Origin: JAWVZU01 sp033722075
Lineage (GTDB): Bacteria > Pseudomonadota > Gammaproteobacteria > Xanthomonadales > SZUA-38
Reading direction: 5' to 3'
DNA: 18,390 bases
Assembly: GCA_033722075.1 (NCBI GenBank)
Contig: JAWVZU010000043.1
Location: forward strand, 1-18,390
This document shows, piece by piece, positions 1-5,979 of this stretch; positions within the stretch are counted from its first letter, which is position 1, and each line of letters opens with the position of its first letter. The translations under genes were made by a program, and so were the position numbers. A model generated the notes under the pieces. It saw only the letters and a list, made by a program, of their open reading frames with translations. It did not search any database and had not been told where the DNA came from.

Positions 1-1125
1 GCAACCCGAGCGATAGGCGCCTTGCTCCGGGAACATGATTGCCGCGCCGTCGCGCATGGAGCCGGGGATGAGGCAGGGATGGCCCGTTTCCGACCACTTG
101 CTGCCGACCAGGTCCGGATGCCCCGCCGGAAAGGCCCGGGTGGCACCCTTGCGGTGGACGAACCCGCGCTGGGTCGTTCCGTCCGGAAGCACCAGAGTCT
201 CCTGCTGTACCAGGTTGTGGGAAATCTCGTACCAGACCGATCCGCGGACCCCGAAGCTTGCCTCCAACGCGTCCTGGATCCCGTTCACGATGGTGTGGCG
301 GTTGGCCACCGCATAGTTGGCCGCCGAGTTATGGTGCGCCCAGTAGGCCCGGCCCAGCGGTTCATCAGCCCGCAGCCAGGCTTCCTCGCGGCGTTTTCTC
401 GGAAGCCCGCGAAGTTCGGCCCCGGCGTAGAAGAAATGGTTGGCCGTCTGCCAGCCATAGCCGCGTGACCCGCAGTGGATCATCACCCACACGGAGCCGT
501 CGGCCTCGTCCACCTGAATCTCCACGAAGTGGTTGCCGCCGCCGACCGAGCCGAGCTGGGGTGCAGCCTTTTCGAAAGCGCGGCCGATGGTCGTGAAATC
601 GGAATCCTCGGGCACGGGAATGAACTGCCGCTCGCACAGGTCGGCGGATACCCCGAGGGCCTTGGCGCCATGGCGGAGAATCTCTTCGACCTCCCGCCGG
701 GAAGTCTTCTTCATCTTGCGTGGCCGGTGACTGCCGATCCCCGTGGCCACCCGCAGCTCGACCTCGCGAATCCACCGCATGCGCTTTTCCCAGTCGGCGA
801 CGTCGGATGCCGACAGCTCGGGCACCTTCAGGTACACCACGCCGCAGGAGATGTCGTAGCCCGAACCGGCCTGGACGATCGTGTCCTCGGTCACCAGTAC
901 GCCCCCCACGGGAATCCCGTAGCCGATGTGCGTGTCCGGCATCAGGTACATCCCGATGGCGCCCTCGTAGGCGGCCGACTGCGCGGCCTGACGCCACAGG
1001 GCCTCGTCGGTCTGCTGGAACAGTTCGTCCGACAGGTAGGCGTGCACGTCGCAGTTCATGGCACCCACCCGGGGCAACACGAAGTGGTTGGCGCTGACCG
1101 GTTCGACTTGCTGGAGGAAGGACAT
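1..1125 (-). CDS. rtcB: RNA-splicing ligase RtcB (3' part cut by window edge)
   Basis: GTP- and Mn2+-dependent RNA ligase that joins 2',3'-cyclic phosphate (or 3'-phosphate) ends to 5'-OH ends in RNA repair. The first 375 codons are visible, in frame to base 1. Metal-site residues align with those described for the Pyrococcus enzyme: D91 and C94 in GSGYDISCGV, N198-H199 in GGGNHF, H217 in MIHCGSRG, and H303 in ISHNLVQQE; MPDTHIGYGIPVGG (62-75) is also typical. The visible part ends shortly after PGSM (354-357), so the guanylylated histidine motif (HGxGR type) and the C-terminal lysine lie outside the window. The ATG at 1125 has no good Shine-Dalgarno; M23 is a possible later start, but residues before it look family-like. 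No archease or RtcR regulator gene is visible here. Family assignment is firm. Confidence 0.93.
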   Translation of the reverse strand, partial: MSFLQQVEPVSANHFVLPRVGAMNCDVHAYLSDELFQQTDEALWRQAAQSAAYEGAIGMYLMPDTHIGYGIPVGGVLVTEDTIVQAGSGYDISCGVVYLKVPELSASDVADWEKRMRWIREVELRVATGIGSHRPRKMKKTSRREVEEILRHGAKALGVSADLCERQFIPVPEDSDFTTIGRAFEKAAPQLGSVGGGNHFVEIQVDEADGSVWVMIHCGSRGYGWQTANHFFYAGAELRGLPRKRREEAWLRADEPLGRAYWAHHNSAANYAVANRHTIVNGIQDALEASFGVRGSVWYEISHNLVQQETLVLPDGTTQRGFVHRKGATRAFPAGHPDLVGSKWSETGHPCLIPGSMRDGAAIMFPEQGAYRSGC

Positions 1126-1161
1126 GCGTGAGCTAAAGACTATATTCGGGTTAGTCTCCCT

Positions 1162-1192
1162 ATTATCTCGGGATCGGGGCCCGGCCGCACAA
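1162..1192 (-). promoter_or_regulatory. weak candidate promoter for rtcB
   Basis: On the minus strand GATAAT (1162-1167) resembles a sigma70 -10 box about 37 bases before the rtcB start. The best upstream partner is TTGTGC (1187-1192), but the spacing of 19 bases is long and only three bases match. I saw no sigma54-type GG/GC element, which would be expected if RtcR controlled the gene. Tentative. Confidence 0.22.
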
Positions 1193-1207
1193 GTTTGGGG
1201 TGAGGCG

Positions 1208-1230
1208 GCCCGGCCGTTCCCCGACCGGGC
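1208..1230 (-). terminator. GC-rich hairpin between the cysteine-rich gene and rtcB
   Basis: GCCCGG (1208-1213) pairs with CCGGGC (1225-1230), then one mismatch, two more pairs and a 5-base loop. It lies about 75 bases past the stop of the 712-residue gene. No T-run follows on the minus strand, so if it ends transcription it is not a classical intrinsic terminator. Confidence 0.22.
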
Positions 1231-1305
1231 AGCGGAGATCCGGTCGCCCTTGCAGCCTCGCGGCGGCTCGCTTGGCGTCGTATTTCTCGCCGTGGAAGTC
1301 GGATC

Positions 1306-3444
1306 CTAGCGTCGCCAGGCCGAGGTAATCCGGTAGAGATCCTGCTTCGGCCCGTTGTTCGTCCCGTAGCGAATCATCTTGCGATGGATGTCGATCTGGA
1401 TCTGCACGTTGCGGCTGCGATCGTTCAGGTAGACCGACCAGTCGTCGCGGCCCGTCTCCTGGAAGGTGAATCCCGCTCGCCCGTTGGCATCGAGCTCCTT
1501 CCAGACGCCGTTCCCGGTCATCTCGAAGCGGCCGCTCGCGTGATCCGCCCGAACCACGTTGCGACCGTTGACCCCGCTCTGGCTCAAAGCGCCGGTGCTG
1601 CTGCCCTGGCCGGTGCCGACCCGCCAGGAACGGGTGATCGGATAGAGATCCTGCTTCGGCCCGTTGTTCGTCCCGTAGCGAATCATCTTGCGATGGATGT
1701 CGATCTGGATCTGCACGTTGCGGCTGCGATCGTTCAGGTAGACGGACCAGTCATCGCGGCCGGTCTCCCGGAAGGTGAACCCCGCCCGACCGTTGGCATC
1801 GAACTCGGCCCAGGCGCCGTTGGCCGTTTGTTCGAAGCGGCCATTCGAGTGATCGGCGCGGACGACGTTTCGACCGTTCACGCCATCCTGAGTCAGCGGC
1901 CTATCGGGGACCGTCGTCGGGGCGCTCTGAGGCGGTGGTGCCGTGTTCTGTGGCGGCGGCGGGGCGCTGCTCCCGACGCGCCAGGCCCGATCGATACGAT
2001 AGAGATCCTGCTTGGGGGCATTGTTGCTGCCAAAGCTGATCATCTTGCGGTAGAGGTCGATCTGGATCTGGACGTTGCGGCTGGGATCGTTCAGGTAGAC
2101 CGACCAGTCGTCGCGGCCGGTCTCCCGGAATGTGAACGCGACACGCCCATTGCCATCGAGCTCGGCCCATCGGCCGTCGGCAGCCTGTTCGAAGCGACCG
2201 CGCGCGTGATCGGCGCGAACCACGTTGCGCCCGTTGGCCCCGTCCTGGGTGAGCGGTCGATCCGGGATGCTGATCGGCGCCGGCTGGGCCGTTCCGGTCG
2301 GTGGCGGCTGGCCCGGACCGGCGACGCCGGGCGTCGATGTCGGCGGTGGTGGCGTGGCACCCGGACGTCCCTGGTCCGCGAAATACTTGCTGCACACTGG
2401 ATAGGTATAGGCCGCGACCGTTGCCGAAACGCCGGTTGGATCCAGGATGGCCGCAATCTGGGCCGCCACGCGCGCCATGTCCTCTTCGGTGGTGGCGCTG
2501 TTCACCTCCTGGGTGATGTCGTAGACGCGCTTGACCGTCCCGGCCGTCTTCGCGGACTCGATCGCGGCGCGAACCTCGGGCCGGTCCTTGATCTGGTTCC
2601 AGGACCGCTTCATGTCCTCGAACTTGCGTTTGAGCTGGGCCAGCCTGGCGCTGTTGCTCCCCGCCGAGGCGGCGCTGGAGGTGCCCAGGGATCCGACGAA
2701 CATGGCCATCTGGCCCACTGATGAAACCTGGTTGAAGACGATGGTTCCGCAGGTGGCCGAGTCCTTCGCGGCACCCATCCCGCAATTCACCCAGCCACGC
2801 GGCTTGTCCGCCCAGCACACCGGTCCGATCCCGTCATAGCCGCTCTCGCAGCGCGCGTAGCACAGGCCGGCATCCTTTTCTTCGCCGGAGCCGCAGCTGC
2901 CGGTCTGGGGATTACCGATCTGAATTCGCTTTTCGCAGGAGAGGTCGATCTGTCTCCCCAGGCCGAGCGCGCTGCAGTTCGGTCGCTCCGGCCGACAGAT
3001 GCAGCAACCGAAGGGTTTGTAGCCGGCCTTGCACTTGGGATAGTAGATCTCGCCCGATTTCTCGCACTTGCCCTTGCCGTGATCGGCTTCGCAGCGCCGG
3101 CGCATGCCCTTGTCGTTCAATCCGTCACCGAACTTCCAGGGGTAGCCGGCGCCGCGGCCGTATTCGGTGCGACGGCAGTAGAGCCCCTGGTCCTCCATTC
3201 CCGCGGGACACACCGAGTGGCAGTCCACGCCGACCCGCTTCATGCCCGATGGGCACCGGTCGTAGCACAACAGGCCGATTCGCTCCTGGCCGCGCGGACA
3301 CGAGTCCGGGACCGTGCCGACGCCCCGACCGTAGGAGTCCTTCCAGCAGAACTCCTGACCCAGGGCGACTTCGGCGCCCAGCAATGCGGTGAGGACGACC
3401 AGCACGGCGCACGGGATAACCCGTCGAAAAGGTTTCGATAGCAT
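1306..3444 (-). CDS. exported cysteine-rich protein with three C-terminal repeats
   Basis: 712 residues, function unknown. Residues 1-29 form a Sec signal peptide (RR near the start, hydrophobic core, cleavage likely after ALG before QEFC). The mature N-terminal part (about 30-350) carries 22 cysteines, an even number fitting disulfides, in short units of the type CPxGxxxxGxxC; YGRGxG occurs twice and a GCCIC cluster once. The last cysteine is C351, closing a mostly helical stretch (about 265-350) rich in charged residues. Proline-rich linkers follow (about 355-396 and 490-515), and three repeats of about 90-95 residues begin near L398, L517 and L620. Each repeat contains NGRNVVRADH, GRFE, ETGRDDWSVYLND and VQIQID, and looks beta-rich. 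A GGGGGAG-type ribosome site sits 6-12 bases before the ATG. Extracellular or periplasmic location is inferred. Neighbours give no clue to role; it may be an adhesin-like, binding or inhibitor protein. Confidence 0.85.
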   Translation of the reverse strand: MLSKPFRRVIPCAVLVVLTALLGAEVALGQEFCWKDSYGRGVGTVPDSCPRGQERIGLLCYDRCPSGMKRVGVDCHSVCPAGMEDQGLYCRRTEYGRGAGYPWKFGDGLNDKGMRRRCEADHGKGKCEKSGEIYYPKCKAGYKPFGCCICRPERPNCSALGLGRQIDLSCEKRIQIGNPQTGSCGSGEEKDAGLCYARCESGYDGIGPVCWADKPRGWVNCGMGAAKDSATCGTIVFNQVSSVGQMAMFVGSLGTSSAASAGSNSARLAQLKRKFEDMKRSWNQIKDRPEVRAAIESAKTAGTVKRVYDITQEVNSATTEEDMARVAAQIAAILDPTGVSATVAAYTYPVCSKYFADQGRPGATPPPPTSTPGVAGPGQPPPTGTAQPAPISIPDRPLTQDGANGRNVVRADHARGRFEQAADGRWAELDGNGRVAFTFRETGRDDWSVYLNDPSRNVQIQIDLYRKMISFGSNNAPKQDLYRIDRAWRVGSSAPPPPQNTAPPPQSAPTTVPDRPLTQDGVNGRNVVRADHSNGRFEQTANGAWAEFDANGRAGFTFRETGRDDWSVYLNDRSRNVQIQIDIHRKMIRYGTNNGPKQDLYPITRSWRVGTGQGSSTGALSQSGVNGRNVVRADHASGRFEMTGNGVWKELDANGRAGFTFQETGRDDWSVYLNDRSRNVQIQIDIHRKMIRYGTNNGPKQDLYRITSAWRR
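1334..1743. repeat. 101-bp perfect direct repeat inside the cysteine-rich gene
   Basis: Bases 1334-1434 and 1643-1743 are identical over 101 positions at a 309-base (103-codon) period. They encode the C-terminal half of repeat units 3 and 2. The corresponding part of unit 1 (around 1990-2100) is similar but diverged. This indicates a recent in-frame duplication or gene conversion between units 2 and 3. Confidence 0.95.
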
Positions 3445-3546
3445 GTTTCAACTCCCCCTGTCTGCGGAGGAAAATTAGCAGACTTTCGCTTGCCTCGCAC
3501 GAATCCAGGGGCCGGGTGGAGTGCCCGGGTGGGCATCGGCCTTCGG

Positions 3547-3580
3547 TCGGAGGCACCCTCTCGGCAAAGGGTGCCTCCGA
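3547..3580 (-). terminator. 13-bp perfect hairpin after the diguanylate cyclase gene
   Basis: Bases 3547-3559 pair perfectly with 3568-3580 around an 8-base loop; the core is GGAGGCACCC/GGGTGCCTCC. It begins 8 bases past the stop of the minus-strand diguanylate cyclase gene and ends about 100 bases before the start of the next minus-strand gene, the right place for a terminator or a 3'-end stabilising stem. There is no T-run on either side, so intrinsic termination is not proven. Confidence 0.45.
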
Positions 3581-3588
3581 TCAGGTTC

Positions 3589-4719
3589 TCAATCGCTCCC
3601 GGGATCGGAGTACACGATCCGGTCTCGGCCCCGCTGCTTGGCCGTCAACAGCCTTCGATCCGCCGCATGGAACAGGGTCGCCGAATCGGCACCATCGGCA
3701 GGAAACTCGGCGATGCCACCGCTTGTCGTGAGCGATAGCGACTGCCCGCGAAATTCGAGTGCCGAGGCCGAGAGCGTCTTGCGCATGCGATCGGCCATCT
3801 CCGCGGCGCCGTCGATCTCCGTATCGGGGAGGATCAGGGCAATTTCTTCGCCACCCCAGCGGGCCAGAAAATCCTGCTGCCGCTTGCTCTCGGTCAGCAA
3901 GTCCGCGACCATCTTCAGCGCAAGATCACCAACGTCGTGACCGAACCGGTCGTTGAATTCCTTGAACCGATCGATATCGAACAGGACCAGGCAGAGGGGC
4001 TCCGCCGATCGCCGGCTGCGAGACAGTTCGGCTGCCAGGCGCTCTTCGAAATAGGCGCGACTTGCCAGCCCGGTCAGACGGTCGGTTCCCGAGGCCTCCA
4101 CCAGGTAGCGGCTGCGATGCACGATGCCGATCGCAATGGCCGTGGCGGCAACCATCAGGGCCAGCCGCGCGGTCTGAGTCAGCATGTCGTAGGCGGTCAG
4201 TTCGACCGGTGTCAGGGCATAGACGCAGGCCAGAAATGCGAGATATTCGACGAATGCCACGGCGCCGACGAAAAGGCAGATGCGCGCGTCGAAGCGGAGG
4301 CTCGCCGTGACGATGCCCAGCAGGTAGACGGCCCAGGCAACCTGGCTGTGAGCGGCAATCTCCGGTCGCCCGATCAGGGCGACCGCGGCAAGAACGCCGG
4401 TGACGATGCTCACATCGACCGTTCCGGTGACGAACCCGATCGAATGGATCTGCGTGCGCGAACGCAGGATGACGATCACCGCAATGGCGATCAGGATGGC
4501 GACGATCACGCCAACCAGCGAGATCCATACCTCCGGTGGTGTTTCCGAGCGGCCGGTAAGAATGCTGCTCAAGGGCCCCAGCCCGATGAAAAGCCAGAAG
4601 ACCAGCCGCGTATTCGCCACCAGCCGCTCGCCACCCGCACCCGCCTCGAGCAATGCCGGATGCGGCGCCTCGAAGAATCGCAGGAGCTTTCTCCAGGAGC
4701 CGGGCGTGGCGTCGCTCAT
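3589..4719 (-). CDS. membrane diguanylate cyclase (GGDEF) with intact I-site
   Basis: 376 residues. It makes cyclic di-GMP from two GTP at the cytoplasmic face of the inner membrane. The N-terminal half has about six hydrophobic segments (roughly 36-55, 66-87, 96-117, 127-143, 147-170, 186-202) with no named sensor domain that I recognise. The GGDEF domain starts at TDRLTGLASR (about 213) and includes LFDIDRFKEFNDRFGHD. The active-site loop reads GGEEI at 289-293, a functional GGEEF variant. RQQD at 280-283 lies exactly five residues before it, the RxxD inhibitory site for product feedback. No EAL domain is present. The ATG at 4719 has AGGTGA about 10 bases upstream. It lies 72 bases downstream of speE on the same strand, so the two may be co-transcribed. 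Activity is inferred from motifs; the signal sensed is unknown. Confidence 0.92.
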   Translation of the reverse strand: MSDATPGSWRKLLRFFEAPHPALLEAGAGGERLVANTRLVFWLFIGLGPLSSILTGRSETPPEVWISLVGVIVAILIAIAVIVILRSRTQIHSIGFVTGTVDVSIVTGVLAAVALIGRPEIAAHSQVAWAVYLLGIVTASLRFDARICLFVGAVAFVEYLAFLACVYALTPVELTAYDMLTQTARLALMVAATAIAIGIVHRSRYLVEASGTDRLTGLASRAYFEERLAAELSRSRRSAEPLCLVLFDIDRFKEFNDRFGHDVGDLALKMVADLLTESKRQQDFLARWGGEEIALILPDTEIDGAAEMADRMRKTLSASALEFRGQSLSLTTSGGIAEFPADGADSATLFHAADRRLLTAKQRGRDRIVYSDPGSD

Positions 4720-4791
4720 GCTGCCGAGTCACCTGCCATGGGCGCAGTCGTGCCGGTCATCGCCGAGCCGTCGACCGCAGGCACGAGGACC

Positions 4792-5640
4792 CTAGTCCTG
4801 CCGCAGCGCTTCCGCAAGATACGCCGGGAGCACACCCGCCGCCTGGTGGATCTGCTCGTTGTAGTAGCGGGTGTCGATGGCGCCGGCGGCCTTGTGGCGG
4901 AAGGAGTCGAAATTCCCACCGCGGCGGGCCATGGTGGCGCTCCACCACCCCGAGGGATAGCAGGGCTGGGGAAACAGCAGCTGGCGGACGGCGTCAAAAC
5001 CGGCCTTGGGCAGGCGGCGGCGCATCGCCTTGAGCAGATCCACGTGCAGCAGCGGCGACTCGCTCTGCTGCACCAGGATGCCTCCCTCGCGCAGGGTTTC
5101 GAAGCAGGTCCGGAAGAACTTCACATCATAGAGCCCCGCTGCGGGACCCACCGGATCGGTGCTGTCGACGATGATCACGTCCGCGCTGCCGGGACCGGCG
5201 GCCTGCATCCAGGCGATCCCGTCCTCGAAGCGGAACTCGGCGCGCGAGTCCTTGTTGCTGGAGGTCAGCTCAGGAAAGAATTTCTCGGCCACCCGGGTAA
5301 CCCGCTCGTCCAGTTCGATCTGGACCGCGCGCTGGACCGAAGGGTGCTTCAGGACTTCGCGCAGCGTGCCACAGTCCCCGCCACCGATGACCACCACATC
5401 GCGCGGCTGGTCATGGGTGAACAGGGCCGGGTGGGTCATCATCTCGTGGTAAATGAAATTCTCCCTTTCGGTCAGCATCCAGCAGCCGTCCAGGGCCATC
5501 GCGTGACCGAAGTGGCGTGTCGCAAACACCTCGATTCGCTGATAGGGGGATTCCTCGACGTGGAGCCGCTCGACCACCTCGTAGCCGATGGCGCTGCCTG
5601 ATTCGCGGTGATGTTCGTGGATCCAATGGGTGTCGACCAT
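4792..5640 (-). CDS. speE: spermidine synthase (polyamine aminopropyltransferase)
   Basis: Transfers aminopropyl from decarboxylated SAM to putrescine, giving spermidine and methylthioadenosine, in the cytosol. 282 residues from the ATG at 5640, chosen because GGGAGG lies about 9 bases upstream and MVDTHWIHEHH matches the usual family beginning; the frame stays open to 5745, but those extra residues are not family-like. Motifs: YQRIEVF (33-39), nucleotide-binding GGGDCG (86-91, where GGGDGG is usual), acidic E109/D111 after strand 2, EDG at 139-141, and the catalytic loop DSTDPVGP at 159-166. Length is close to that of the E. coli enzyme. No speD or speA/speC is visible nearby, so decarboxylated SAM must come from a gene elsewhere. 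The diguanylate cyclase gene follows 72 bases downstream. Confidence 0.95.
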   Translation of the reverse strand: MVDTHWIHEHHRESGSAIGYEVVERLHVEESPYQRIEVFATRHFGHAMALDGCWMLTERENFIYHEMMTHPALFTHDQPRDVVVIGGGDCGTLREVLKHPSVQRAVQIELDERVTRVAEKFFPELTSSNKDSRAEFRFEDGIAWMQAAGPGSADVIIVDSTDPVGPAAGLYDVKFFRTCFETLREGGILVQQSESPLLHVDLLKAMRRRLPKAGFDAVRQLLFPQPCYPSGWWSATMARRGGNFDSFRHKAAGAIDTRYYNEQIHQAAGVLPAYLAEALRQD

Positions 5641-5668
5641 GCGCTGCGCCTCCCGAAGTGTCCGGCTT

Positions 5669-5674
5669 ATTGTA
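5669..5674 (-). promoter_or_regulatory. candidate -10 box for speE
   Basis: TACAAT on the minus strand (five of six matches to TATAAT), placed so that transcription would begin about 20-25 bases before the speE ATG at 5640. No good -35 hexamer is seen 16-18 bases upstream, so it may need an activator. Confidence 0.35.
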
Positions 5675-5796
5675 GCCCGACCATCGACGATCCGGGCCAT
5701 GTTGCACAAGTTCTGCAGCCGCACCGGAGCGAATGGCAGACCCACCCGACCCGGGAACTTGCCCGTCCCGGAGCGCTCAAAGCCAGATAATCGCCT

Positions 5797-5856
5797 ATCG
5801 GTCGAACGGCACGGGCCCGACTGCGACCGATCGGGTAGGATGCAAACCGAATCGGT
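5797..5856. promoter_or_regulatory. cluster of ACCGAT/ATCGGT half-sites
   Basis: ATCGGTCG (5797-5804) and CGACCGAT (5824-5831) form an 8-bp inverted repeat with a 19-base gap. Fifteen bases later ACCGA-A-TCGGT (5846-5856) is a near-perfect second palindrome of the same half-site. Four related half-sites within 60 bases between divergent genes suggest an operator or a structured leader of the TPR gene; no regulator is identified. Confidence 0.3.
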
Positions 5857-5876
5857 GAACCAGCCGTCTAAGGTTT

Positions 5877-5886
5877 TGAACGTTCA
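5877..5886. promoter_or_regulatory. TGAACGTTCA palindrome upstream of the TPR gene
   Basis: A perfect 10-bp palindrome about 94 bases before the preferred TPR-gene start. Palindromes of this type occur in TetR-family operators, but no such regulator gene is adjacent; the operator role is a guess. Confidence 0.25.
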
Positions 5887-5979
5887 CTGTAACCTGCTGT
5901 CGGGGCGCTTCGTCTACCCGGTAGCGGCCGCCGTTCCACGGGTGGAGCGGTGAAAGGACAGTTCCGAGGATCAGGGAGA

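Larger units (their letters stand above)
5641..5979. other. divergent intergenic region, speE / TPR gene
   Basis: 339 bases without a gene I can support, between the speE start (minus) and the preferred TPR-gene start (plus). It holds the speE -10 candidate (5669-5674), an isolated GATAAT (5786-5791) without a -35 partner, a set of ACCGAT/ATCGGT half-sites (5797-5856) and a 10-bp palindrome (5877-5886). No small ORF with both a ribosome site and recognisable content was found. Confidence 0.7.

Noticed and set aside
1384..2721. Plus-strand open frame with internal repeats opposite the cysteine-rich gene
   Set aside because: Its repeats simply mirror those of the minus-strand gene, which has a signal peptide, ribosome site and conserved cysteines.
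3937..5601. Long open frame on the plus strand (554 codons) opposite the diguanylate cyclase and speE genes
   Set aside because: It is antisense to two clearly recognised genes, has biased composition from the GC-rich complement, no ribosome site and no recognisable domain.
5641..5745. N-terminal extension of speE by 35 codons
   Set aside because: The strong ribosome site and family-like beginning are at 5640, and the extension would swallow the candidate promoter.
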